A stretch of 64,000 nucleotides of DNA from Scolanthus callimorphus (taxonomy: Eukaryota > Cnidaria > Anthozoa > Actiniaria > Edwardsiidae), in the NCBI GenBank assembly GCA_033964015.1, contig CM066924.1:5438251-5502250 (forward strand), given 5' to 3'. The notes beneath the pieces are model-generated. The model ran no database searches and was not told the DNA's origin. It worked only from the letters and a program-made list of their open reading frames with translations. The number at the start of each line of letters is the position of its first letter. The first letter of the stretch is position 1. Both the position numbers and the translations under genes were made by a program. Below are positions 44,880 through 56,900 of the stretch, piece after piece.

Positions 44880-46950
44880 TGACTGGAAGCAGCGAGGTGG
44901 TACTCACTACCGTCACATGCGAGTTTTCCGACGTATTTTTCTTTACTTATAACGTTTTGCATTTGGCTACTTTGCACTATGGTTTATAGAGAAACACGTC
45001 GAATTATCTATTTTTCAACTGATTTTGATCAATATTTCTGATAATATGAGCAATTTTATCTCCTTACCGGGTGGGGTCTGGTAACTAGTCAAACGCAAGA
45101 TTCCTTTCTTTTGCAAAAAAACCCACTTGCACTCTCCCAATATCAAAAATTCGAACGGTACATAACAGTTGGAAAATTCACCAGTCACAACGTTTATAAT
45201 AAAAACCTTTCTTTTAGAAATGCCATTTGCAAGTGTTTCTGATAGCACCTGACCCTGTAGGTTCAAATCTAGTGAGCCTTTGGCAGTTAAGTTGGCTGCG
45301 TAGTCAATCACAATTGTGTGAGCCAATCGGATCCTTGCAACAGACATGTCGCAACAGACGCAACTAGGAAAGGATCTGATTGGCTCACGAGTTTGATTGA
45401 CTACGCTTGATTTTCTTGACAAAAAATGGTCTTCGAAACGCTCTTGGCCTATTTCTTCAAACTTATAGTCTGACCTCATTGGCGTTGGTATTGCGAAAAG
45501 TTATCTTGCATGTCTGGGTGGATTCTTCAACTCAAAAATGGAGGGTCGCCATTTCGTTGCCATGGAAGCGTCAGTTTAAACAAAACATGTAAACACATAT
45601 AACGATCAATTGCATGTTTCTTGTAAAGTGGCTTGCCTTTCTGTGTATGTATAGCACGTGAGATACAAGCCATACCAGACCGAAGAGTCAACTAAAAACT
45701 GCTATAAGCCACCTTAGAGTGCAAATTTTCTTAGTTTTTTTATTAATAACACGCAATGGCAGTGGTTCAAAATACCTATTTTTTTGCAAAATACAGACAA
45801 CGCTTCAAATCTACTAAGATACCTATTGTCTTGAATAAATTCCTGTTGATTTGCGATAAATGTGAAACTAATCGCGCGCTAAAATTATCTGAAAAACAGA
45901 AAAAATGAAGAACTTTTTCTAAACTGTAATGAATTTCTTCCGAATTGCATAAATTACAAAATAACATGGTGAGTTTTAAATCTCGTGTGTTATAGCCGAA
46001 ATCTACCTCGTCGGTGCGAATGGAATCTCAGATGTATAAGTTTAAATAGTTTGAGCAAAAAACCTTGATTTTTTTTAAATGTAAACGAAGAAATTAGAAA
46101 CAAACTTCGGTAGCAATCACATTTGCTGTCGTTTGTTTAGATATGTAAATGTTATGAAGTGGGGGACAAAACTTTCAGTAAACTTCACGCCATTGCTAAA
46201 CTCTCTCATAATAGGCTATAAGTCCGGGCAAAAGACCAAATGACTGCAATTTTACTAGACCACACATCTGTAGTTTCTTAGTGCAATAAGGCTTATGGTT
46301 ATCTATATATTAGAGGAAATGCAAACCCCGGTCGTATTATTATGCTTTAAATTTTGGTGGGGGACAATGCTTTCAGTAAACTTCGAAATTTTATATTTCC
46401 AAGAACTTATTTCCGATCTCAGTCAGAATGCTACATTTCGACATAAAAATCTATAGACCACAGTTGGCTCAGTTTGTTTCATTGCGGCGTTGCTTATTTT
46501 GACAATTAATCTAAAAAACCTGAAATACGCTAAAATTATCAAATTTTTGGGACACGAAAATGGCAAAGACGTTTTCACTAATAATATCGAAGAAGATGCA
46601 AATATTGAAGAAAATACCATATAAGTTATTTGATTTAGGATTGGAACTTCGATTTATGGCAAATTTTGCGTTGTATGTTTTATCCATGAAGAAATAAGTA
46701 AAAATATTTTTACACCAGGCACTGAACGTGTGACGCTGGGACATGCAAATTTGCATAAAAACAGAGATATTTATAATGATTTTTCGATCCTAAAAAACTC
46801 TTTTTCTCAAAAATTATTTTTCCAGGGAAAGATGAGTATTAGGTGCATAGACTTGTGCTTAGAGAATGAGCTTACTGAAAAGCGATGCTTTAAAAATTGA
46901 TTTTAACGGCAAAAATTGGCGAGTGAGTACCACCTCGCTGCTTCCAGTCA
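44880..46950. mobile_element. 2.07-kb element with 28-bp inverted ends
   Basis: tgactggaagcagcgaggtg, then gtactcac, at 44880-44907 is the exact inverse of 46923-46950. The interior is AT-rich with a 154-codon minus-strand frame (45015-45479) of no known family, crossed by a nested palindrome. No clear target duplication. Superfamily unknown. Confidence 0.65.
45290..45412. repeat. Nested palindrome
   Basis: gcgtagtcaatcacaattgt, then gtgagccaatc, pairs with gattggctcacgagtttgat, then tgactacgc. Arms are about 42 bp and the loop about 35 bp. Probably a small MITE inserted in the larger element. Confidence 0.75.
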
Positions 46951-47141
46951 GTGTTCTAATATCAATCAATAAATTCAAAAAATCAATCAATTTATTTCAC
47001 TCAGTTACATTTACAATTATTTTCTAATTTCTTGGAGTGGAAATACAGTAGGCTTCAGAGAAAGCAAAGCTTGTTATTTATTAGTCCAATTACATAAATA
47101 CAATGAGATGTTGAGATGTAATGCGGCTTCATTATACACTA

Positions 47142-47462
47142 ATTAAGCAATAAAAGTACTTTCCGCGTGATCTCTGCTTTCTTACAAACACGAGGGGGAT
47201 GTTGGGAGAACTGATCTAAACTTGGGCGAGTGTCTTTCAAGTTTTATCAGTTCGACCAACATTCCTCGAGTGTTTGTAAGAAACGAGAGAGTACGCAGAA
47301 AGTATTTTTATTGCTTTTAGAAAATAACATACACACATGCGACAGCGTTGCGTGACAATCGTGTTTCTCAGGTCTCTTACAAACACGCTTTTTAACCAAT
47401 CAGAATGCGCACATTCACAATACAACATAGCAACATACTGTAGGTGTTATTTTCTAATTATT
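47142..47462 (+). mobile_element. MITE, aaagtactttccgc family, copy 1
   Basis: Contains cttacaaacacgagggggat and an inner mirrored half (gagtgtttgtaagaaac, then gcagaaagtatttttattgc), then an A/T end with aaccaatcagaatgcgcac. The second copy is at 52741-53032 in the opposite orientation. Confidence 0.75.
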
Positions 47463-47479
47463 TATAAATGTGTGATTCC

Positions 47480-47660
47480 ACAAAATATCCATCCCCCCCC
47501 CCCCACAGAAAGGATTTGAAATTCCAGAGGGGCGGGGGGTCAATTTACCTGATGTTTTCCATACAAATACTGTATTTGCCTTGGGAATTCCAGAGGGGTG
47601 GTTTCCAACTCTAAAATTTGATTTTATCGATGAAAACAAACGTGCACAAATGGTTACTGT
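47480..47660. repeat. Low-complexity with repeated gaattccagaggggcgg
   Basis: C-run at 47491-47505, then attccagaggggcggggggt and, 60 bp on, attccagaggggtggtttcc. No gene. Confidence 0.5.
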
Positions 47661-47747
47661 GACCTAGTTCAGAGATAGGACTCGTTACCGTGCCCTTGAG
47701 GAAAAAATATATTAATATGGAAAGTTGAAATTCAAATGTAAAATTTG

Positions 47748-47843
47748 ACGTTAAGCAACTCTTGGAAGAGGTTTTTGTGCATGATATCCAGAATATAAAC
47801 AATGTCATGATTAGTGGAATCAGACAAGGCCTTAAAGGGGAAC
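47748..47843. mobile_element. Left fragment of the ccaatcagaatcgatata MITE family
   Basis: ttaagcaactcttggaagag, then gaggtttttgtg and ccagaatataaacaatgtca, matches the start of the 39996-40398 MITE. Confidence 0.55.
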
Positions 47844-47935
47844 TCGCACACTTTTTGTTCATTAACCTGTCGAAAAATAAATCTAATTCTAATCACCAGA
47901 AATACATTTAAGTTTACCTGGTAATAACCAATTCA

Positions 47936-48133
47936 TTGCTCCTCAATACGGACAAGACCTCTCACATGTTCAAACATTTATCACAGTCAGATGAATGCCG
48001 AGCATCATGCTCGAGTGACTGTTTTGAGATGATAGATCGGGGAACTCGGTATTCCATCAAGCTCAAAGAGGCCATGCTTATTAAACCAACAAGTATAACA
48101 CTTCAATCTTTCTTTGAACATCTTAATCATTAA
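47936..48133 (+). pseudogene. Penelope-like endonuclease, C-terminal remnant
   Basis: The 65-codon frame contains MFKHLSQSDECRASCSSDCF, then RYSIKLKEAMLI, matching the conserved FKHL...C...C...KIKEALHI pattern near the end of Penelope-like GIY-YIG proteins. No upstream reverse transcriptase is present; the remnant is 5'-truncated. A hammerhead motif follows 79 bases after the stop. Confidence 0.7.
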
Positions 48134-48211
48134 TTTCATTGTTCATTCTAGCATATTAATTAACCATTGTACTATGTAATTTAAATGTATTCACTTTGCT
48201 TTAATGGCCAC

Positions 48212-48253
48212 ATTCTGAGGAAGAGGTGTGCTCCCCTCGAAACATGTTAATTT
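48212..48253 (+). ncRNA. Hammerhead ribozyme motif of the second Penelope remnant (weak stem I)
   Basis: att, CTGAGGA (48215-48221; position 7 is variable in hammerheads), stem II gagg/cctc with a longer loop, GAAA, minimal helix III, T-T cleavage site, then aat. The core is intact, but stem I is only three pairs, so it is probably decayed. Confidence 0.6.
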
Positions 48254-48614
48254 TTTATTAAACATGAAGAAACTGAAAAATGCTGTCAGATCACTACAAC
48301 TGTTGATTCTGCTGCTGCTCAATCATCTCAAAATAACAGTCCAGGTTTGTTAAATGACCTTTTAACTGTTAAATTAATCTATAGTGTTTTTTTATCTATT
48401 ATCAAGAGGATGGAATTGGATTGCGATTTGAATTATTTGCTTGTCAGGCAAGCTTGTGAGTGCCTCTTTAAATTGTTTATTCTGGCATGGAGTTATTATG
48501 CATCCTGCATAATAACTCCATGATTCTGGATACCCAAAAAAGCCTTGTGATGAACAAAGTTTATTTTTCTCTCAAGCAATTTAAAGCAATTTTTTTACAT
48601 GAGCGTTTTTTTTA
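48254..48614. other. Intergenic with a short hairpin
   Basis: One + frame is open for about 80 codons across 48280-48520 without a start codon and of no recognised family. 48489-48525 is a hairpin (tggagttattatgcatcc and its inverse). Confidence 0.4.
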
Positions 48615-48765
48615 ATCAGAAAGCCATTCAAGTGCTCTAGGCCCATGATGCATTGCATGCGTTGAAGACCCTCAAGTTGTGTGATTTCTAAAGACAGTAA
48701 TGTAAATGCTCTTAGCCAATCAGGATCGAGATAGTACAATGTATAATAGCAACTGGAATCAGCCT
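48615..48765. mobile_element. Right fragment of the ccaatcagaatcgatata MITE family
   Basis: ctctaggcccatgatgcatt, then gctcttagccaatcaggatc and acaatgtataatag, matches the right part of the 39996-40398 MITE. Confidence 0.6.
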
Positions 48766-48964
48766 AACGATGGCTCTGTTACTGCTGGTTTCAATGGTGT
48801 GTACTCATACTGTGGTTTTTCTATTGTAGGGATCCCCAATCAGGCTTCTGCTGCTCGATATTGAAATGAAAACATTACCTGACAAGCTTTATTCTCTGCT
48901 ACAACAGTGCCTTTTTCATTCATAGAATTTTTGGTGTTCTTGATAAAAAAAAGAAAGACAAATA

Positions 48965-50992
48965 ATGGCTCAAAACTCAGCAGAAGGAGAACCTGTCATG
49001 GATGACCAGACTAAACTTCTACAGAGCTTATCCCAAGATATTACACCAGAGACTCTAAAACTCGCCTTGACGATGGCACAAGTCATGAAGGACAAGAGTA
49101 CTGAAGACTGCCAGGCACTTTTACAGTCAGTTCTATCAGCTGGATCCAACCCTTATGCTATGGCGTCCGCACCTGTAGGAACTCCTCCTTTCAGATCTAG
49201 ACACTCTTCTGGTGAAACAAAAGCAGCTGGAGGTAAAGCTTCTGTAACCCCAAGTAGTGATTCCCAGAACCCCCATGACAAGGTATCTGTTTCTCCTGGT
49301 GCACCTCAATGTGAAGGAATTCGCAACCAAGAGACCCAACATGATGCAATCTCTCTTGATCAGCTGAAGAAGCGTTTAGAGAAGCTCTCCGAATCTGACA
49401 CTGATTCGCAAGATCCTGTAAATCTCCCAGTGGATAGGCCCAGCACTGTTGGAGAAACTCCAAATGGAGAGATCTCCTTGTCCGATAACGAGTCATTGTC
49501 ACCAGCAATCGAACAACAACAGCACACAGAAAATGAAAAGCCAGAAAACGAAACTGGGGTGTCTAACAAAGAACAGCAACCCTCGAGGGAACAAAATGGC
49601 AGTGGCAGAGATGGTTCAATAGAAAAATCCGCTTCTTTCTCAGAAGCTTCAGGGATCTCTAAACCTGTGCCTACAGCGTTAACAATGTCTACGGCTGCAG
49701 GATTTCCTGAGGTTGCGTCCCCTGACACTGCTATTTCATTGTCGACCCAATCATCATTACCAACATCGTACTCATCAACGCCGGAAACGTCACAAAGCTC
49801 ATTCACAGTTGAATCCCAACATCCTCCCATCACCAAACTGGAAAACATGTCTTCGACAGTTCCTCACTCTAGCGATAGCCCTGTTCTACCACCACAAGTT
49901 TATTATCAGCCACAAATAGCAATGCAAAATGGTCAGGCGGTTCTTCTTTTGCAACCAGTGCTTCCCCACGAAGTTAAAACTCCGCAAAGCGAAAGAACGG
50001 AATCCCAGACTAGTGTTCCGTTGATTCTACCTTTGGGTTCCACAAATATAGCGACTGATTTAAAAGCAACGGGTATTCTTCAGCAGGGAAACGACGAAGA
50101 ACCATCAAAATCCCAAAGCCATTCAGAACAGTTGTCTGATCAACCGATGTCTTTGAAGACGTTGAATGACAGATTCAGCTCGACTACTTTTACAGAGTCC
50201 GACATGGAAGAAAAAGATGCAGTTGATTTCACGTTTTCTTGGAATGACATTGACGATGTTACATACGCTACCACAGTGCCGTCTACGGTTGCAAATGACC
50301 ATATGATAAACACTACAGAACAAACTTCCTCGTCATTACAAGAGGAACACCCGCCCTTGAGAGTGAAATACTCCGGGAAACCACACTCCCAGTCATTAGG
50401 AACTTTAGATTTCCACACTACAAACCCTTTTACGCCAGATCTTCAACATGAAGCTGTCGAAACGCGGCGATCTTCAGATTTTGGAGGAGCTCGGCCTAAG
50501 ATTAGAAATTTTTCCAACCCTTTTGTTGCCGAAACAGATGTGTATTCTGGTGAAAATTCACTGCCTCGTACAGGTTTTAGTACCATTCCCAAGTGTATGA
50601 GGGCATCTGAAGAGACTTCAGAGTCAAAACCACCTCGACGCGAAAGGATTTCTAGTGAGACCATGGTCACGGTTTTGGAGACACCGTTCTCCGAGGGTGG
50701 CCTGAACGGCTTGCCAAGTGCTGTGAATAATGAGGCTTTTGCTCAAGCACCACATTCCTCATTAGGACAACATCAAATGTACTCACCCTCCACTCCCCAT
50801 ACCGCTTTCGGTGCTTCTGCTTCAGTACCGATAATGACCTCGTCATCACCTGCACCAAGTATGCATACAGTTACACCATTCATTGCCGCTACTACCAGTT
50901 TAAGAGCTACCGCCACAGCTACGCCACAGCCTCAATCTACTTCTCCTGCTAAGCCTGACGTCTCCAAGCCTGAAGCGACCAAGCAAAGGCTG
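48965..50992 (+). CDS. ZFYVE9: FYVE gene, coding exon 1 (N-terminal disordered region)
   Basis: 676 codons from ATG in aataATGGCTC, the first ATG after a clean acceptor (tttttcattcatag, 48925), to the donor ctg/gtaggt. It begins [20 protein letters not shown] and is rich in Ser, Thr, Pro, Gln and Glu, with no folded domain recognised. An acidic-aromatic patch ([19 protein letters not shown]) lies near residues 415-435. The open frame continues 15 codons past the donor into a gagcggatttca MITE end, which is intronic. Confidence 0.85.
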
Positions 50993-53900
50993 GTAGGTAT
51001 CTACTATACCATAGAAAAAAGAGCGGATTTCAGATGACTGTCGTGAGTATATTTCGCAATTACTTTGTAATTACTCCTATACGTTTTATTCAGAATTGGT
51101 GTAATCACTTTGATGAAAACCACTCTAAAGTGTTCTGTAGTGAATATTAGTATCCAGAAACTCTTTATGAACTTTACTCTTTATGAACTTTACTCTTTAG
51201 ATTTGTTAGTTAGTTTGGCCTTGACAATGGCGTTAAGATGACGCCGAAACGTCGGACCTTCATATCTTTTGTTTTTGCTTGTTTATGTTCTGTTGGCAAG
51301 GCCCGAAATTACTACCAAAACAACCGCTGTGACTGGCCTATTTTTGCTGCGACTAAATTTCCATATATGGACAGCAAAAGCCAAACCTTTGGTGGTACAT
51401 ACTTTGGCGACCACTGTTTACCAATAAGAAGCCATCTGGCTATTTTGTCATATTTTGAAAGGAAATTAGTGTCACGTAACCAAAAGCGTGCGGGTTATCT
51501 CGGGGAAAGCTTTCGACAGAACTAGGACAAGCTATTTATAAATTGTTCCGATCTTGACTAAATGAATAGGTTAGTGCTGAAGGTCATAATGTCTGCAACC
51601 CGTGTGCTGCCGAATTTTGGTTAAATATTTCAGTTGAGTGCAAATTAGGTACTAGTGGCACTCTGAAGTTACAGGCCTTCAAAATACCTCTTATCATTAT
51701 TGATGTCATGGTCTCCCTTCCATTGTCTCCAGCCAGGCCAGATTGCACCATTATGGGTCCCGGATGAACACGTGGAAAACTGCGCCTACTGTTACGCGAA
51801 GTTCACATTAGTGAGGAGACGCCATCATTGCCGAGCATGCGGAAGGGTAAGGTTTCAGATTCAACCAACAAAAATTCAAGTAGTGAACAGATCTCGATGA
51901 GAACCGTCTACGAAAAAGAAGGAATAAAATCTCAAAAATACATTCAAATGAAGACCTCCTTCGTGGTTATGATTTTCTTTGTTCAAACTTTATGAATTAT
52001 TTATGAGTTCGAGAAGGCAGGTTACAAAATATTTTACTAGCTAAACTTTTTTTTCATGGTGAAATGGTTTATTTTATTTTATTGTAGATCTTCTGCAGTG
52101 ACTGCTGTAGCCAGTTGGCCAGGCTAGCATACTTACAGTACCAGATTGTACGCATTTGTAAACCATGTACACAACAGATCAAGGAAAGTAAGTACAGCAA
52201 CACTTTCACTCTCAAGGCCATCTCTGTAAACGCATTCCCTTTCCCTTCTGTATTACTACGGAATTCACCGAACCGTTGTTCGCGTCGAAAAAAACGGTCA
52301 ACGATTCTGCCCGCTCGGGCTCATGTTTCTGTCTGCATTCCTTTCTCCACGGGTTTTGTGTGGTCTTGAAAATAACCGTCACGACTGAGTCGAAATGAAA
52401 AACTCGCCTTTTACAATCTTGAAATACGAAAGCAAAGCGACTTAACTTTAACTGATGGCTTTTCCAAAATATTTAATAGACATTGCCAGTTTGCAGGTTT
52501 TTCAGAGAAGTTTTGGAAAAGCAAGCCGGCCCGTGGAGAAAGGAATGCAGACAAGAACATGACCCCGAGCGAGCAGAATCGGTTCGAAGAAATCGGTGAA
52601 TTCCGTAGTACTGTAAGATTTACTGCAGACAAAAAAAGAAAGGAAGACAGCGGGTACTTTGTTACATAAACCACCCCAAAATGATCGAGTTTAGCGAATT
52701 ATTCGTAGGAAGAAACTACTCTTCAGTTTGGTTATTGAATATTAGAAAATAACCCCTATTTTATATGGTGAATGTGCGCTTTCTGATTGGTTAAAAGGCG
52801 TGTTTGTAAGAGACCTGAGAAACACGATTGTGCAACGCTGTCGCGCGTGTGTATGTTATTTTCTAAAAGCAATAAAAGTACTTTCCGCTTGCTCTCTGTT
52901 TTCTTACACTCGGGAATGTTGGTCGAACTGATAAAACTTGAAAGACACTCGCCAGTTTTGTTCAGTTCTCCCAACATCCCCCTCGTGTTTGTAAGAAACC
53001 AGAGAGCACGCGGAAAGTACTTTTATTGCTTAAAAAAACAATGTTTGTTATTGGTTTTCTTCGTGAAGTAAAAGAGCGGGAAGAATGTCCTTCTGTTGGT
53101 TTCCACTCCTCTTCTCCAACCTTTCCCCTCGCTTTTTCTCCTCGCCCCCAGACCTAGCTTTCACCATGAATGTATGTATAATTTAAATAAATGATAATGA
53201 TGATGAATCTGGGGATGATGCTTCACCACCTCCAAGCAGGCTAGTTTGGCATTGATTCGATGTATTAACCGTTTTCACAGTATTGGAAGAACGGAGCAAA
53301 AGGAAGGTGGGACAGAAAGGAAGTGCCAAAACTCCGTCGAAAACTCCTTCCAGCTCTCATCCAAGCAGCGCAGGATCTCAAGCAAAGACAGCCAGTCGAA
53401 CTCCACAACCAAATCAACCGAGCATTACTCACGGGCTTCCCCAAGGGACTATTAAACCAGGCTTTCAACAGAATAACATGTCAAATGCGTCTCAGCATGG
53501 GAACATAGAAGCCAGGGCACGTTCAACTTTACCCAGTCAGGGGGATATGGTGTATCCTCTCTTCCTATGGGGAGTGGTTCTTTAGTGCAGTCTGTCCCCT
53601 CTTCATCGGCGTTTGTTCATCATCATCCCCAGTCTGCTACCTATCAGGGGGTCACCAGCACTGGAACTCACAATCAACTATCGACGCCTGGTCAGTCAGT
53701 GGCTAATATTGTAACCTACCCACAGCCACAGCTGAAGGGCAGTGTAACCCCAGGGGGAGTAGGGCAGTACGTGTTTGTGCCAAGCATTCCAAACTTCCAG
53801 CCAGGATCCATTATGTTCACAGACCCGGTGAGTGGTCAACTTGTACAGGCTCAAGTTGTCTATGATGGCAATGGCGTAGCCCAGGTGACCAACTTTGGGA

Positions 53901-56900
53901 ATCCTGTGGTAAGCCAGTCGCTTGTTGTACCAAGTGGGAACCCTGTGGTGAATCAGCCGCCTGTTGTACCGAGTGGAAATCATGTGGCGAGCCAGTCGCT
54001 TTGTGTAGCGAGTGGGAGCCCTGTGGTGAACCAGTCCACGAGTCAGCCAATGACTACACAAATTGCACAACGAAAAGAAACCCCACATAGTGATTCGTTG
54101 TCTCTTCGGACAGAACAACAAGGTAAGAAAGATATAATATAGACGATTACCGCTCGGTTGCCTCAGACTATCTTTACATGATCCTTGAATAAGCGTCAAC
54201 CCGGGTTGTCAGCCCAATCTGGGTCAACCCTTCTGCTCATGATGCTTTGTAAGTGTTTACATGAATCCGTGCTCAACCCGGGTCAGTTTTCTTTCCGGCG
54301 CAACCCGTTTCTAAGATCGGGTTGCCCCGGGTTGAGAATAAACACCGCAATCAGTTGTCGCTGACCACCTTTAGAAGCTGCGGGATGCAGTTCTATATGT
54401 CAAGTATGAGATTTAATTTCGTTCATGTATGTCATCGATGGCTATACGCACGTTTACAATGACCGTTGCCATTGCAACATCATGGCGCCCACCATGGCTT
54501 CCTAAACCCCGGGACTCATGTAAAGTAAAACAATTGTCATCCCGGGCTGGCGTCCTAACCCGTGTCAACACTCAACGCAGGATCATGTAAAGATACATGG
54601 TTGTCTGAGAAGAGGGAGGTTTTGGGTTCAAACACTAGTTGGACCAGCATTGGTCTGTGTTTCTAAATAGCTAGACAGAAGAGACCGTCGCCCAAAAGCT
54701 CTTTTGTTATTCCAAGGAATGTCAGAAATTCCACAGGGGAAACTTAAAATTTCCTCGTGGGTTGTGTAGGAGCCTGGAAATTCTACAGGGGTACCTTTGG
54801 GCTACGCCTGAATTTCAGCCGTAGCGGCTTTTTTGGAACAGCCCAATATTGGATTGGATTCTGGGTTGTTTGGGTAAAGCTTTGCTTGGGCCTCATGTTA
54901 TATTTTGTTTAAAAATCTCCGACTTAACTTAGCCCTTGACTGCGTTACACTTTCAGCGTCAAACGCGTCGGTGATTATATCACCAGCTCATCCAATTCAG
55001 GCTAATATCCAGACCACACCAACTGCTGGTGTCAATACTGAGGTGATTCAGCCACCTTCACCTAAGACAAGCCCTTCACCGATCTCGCTATCTAGGTCAC
55101 CTGGTGAAGATACAGAGGGACTGAAAATGCCTTTACGACCTGCTGGAAGAACCGTCACTTGGCGTGGGGTGAAGGCGGGAGGCACGCTATCAGATAAAGG
55201 AAAGACCCTAGCTAGGAATCTCAAAGGTTGGTGCTATAAGATGTCAGGCGAGATGCTGTTCATCGTAAACAATGCCAGTGCACTGCGAAAATTGCTCATA
55301 GCGGAGCTCCTTAGAGCGGATCGCAGGTATCGCAGGAAGAATACAATAGCTCAAAGTAGAACTCAGGTATAACGATCGAGTTCATTTTTCATGGTTCAGC
55401 GGTATTCCCATTTGGGTATCGCTGGCGCGTCCGTGTCTGCGCGCCACCACACAGGTAAACCAACACAGAAAACCCAACACAGAAAAATATGTAACCGGGA
55501 ACTCCGCTTTTAGGCAGTGGCTAAATCTATAAATTATCTTTTTAAAATGACCACATTTTGGTGTAAGTTTGTTTGCCAGTTCGCTTAGAATGCTTGTGAT
55601 TGTTCCTAGAATTACCAGCTGGTGTGGTTATTGAGATATCTGGAGGGCTTGAAGTCGCCATCAGGAGGGTTAAGGGTGAGTCTCGACCTAGAACCTGGCA
55701 TTCTGTATGGGCTTCCTGTGGTTGGTAAGACGTGACGTCACAGGAGACCCTCCGCGGGTGAGCTCGGCCCAGTGCTCCCGCATCCTCACGGTTCATCTTC
55801 GAGCACAGGAAGCCCACCCAGAACGCCAATGACTTAGGCTGGGTGAGTCTCAGTGTGATGGGAATTACAGAAAGAATACACTTTTATTGCCGTTTATTTG
55901 GGTAGGTGTGTTGGTGAATGACAGGGTTCCTACGGCTCATGGTAGACCTTCAAAGTCCTGGGTTTTTATTTTTCTCCTGGAAAGTCCTGGAATTCTTAAA
56001 CAGCCTGTGTCAGCCACTCCTTTGTTATTGTTTTCGTTCGATATTAGAAGACGAATTACGTGCAGGAATATCTAAATCAACATCTAAAAACAAAGTTGTA
56101 TATTTGATTTACCAAATTCAATCGAGAACATTGCTCTATATTCTCTAAATCCGCAGATGGAAATGGATGCTTTCTCCGACTTGGTTTGTCAATGCTGTCA
56201 AAATAGTGGCTGACACAGGCTCTTTAAAGAGACTTCTGGAGAACTCTTGGAATACAGAAAATAATTTTGACCAAGTAAAAACTAGAACAAAACCGGCCCG
56301 CACAACAAAAAATCAAATGTCCGAGAAAAAAACAAGCACTGGAAAGCCTGCGCACATACTAGGCAATTACTTTAAAAAGTACAAACGGCAGATTGACAGT
56401 AAAACTTCTGAAAAACTCCTCGAAAAAATCTAACAAATCCAGGGGCAGATCCAGGAATTTCAGGAAGGGTAGGAGAAAGGGGGCAGCAGCGGCCCCCTCC
56501 CCCCCCCTCCTCCTCCCCCCCCCTCCCCCCCTCCACCCCCTCCTCCCCCCCCCCCCCCCCCCCACCCCCCTTAAATCCGCCCCTGAAATCTCCTGGATTT
56601 CTGGATGTTTCTGTGTCTTCGTTTCCTAATCGATTTCGTCTCATTCTCTATAGTACCTGACGACAGTGGCGCTCCTCAGGACACCTGGTGCTATTTTAGT
56701 AGGGGATTTCAGAGCTTCAAGCAACAAGAGATTGTCATACTCCTGCAGTGCAAGAAGGAAGATGTCTTCCCACAGGAGGTGCTGCGCATCTATCGGGCCG
56801 TGCACAGTCTCGTCAAAACGGGTAACTTATTTTACGACTAAATCAATAACAACAACAACAAGAGCAACAACAACAACAGCAACAACAACAACAAAGCAGC

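Noticed and set aside
50993..51037. Last 15 codons of the long open frame of FYVE exon 1
   Set aside because: They follow a good donor (gtaggt) and run into a MITE end; the FYVE exon joins in phase at 50992.
56359..56644. Glycine- or proline-rich frames
   Set aside because: Composition effect of the C-rich tract in intron 5.
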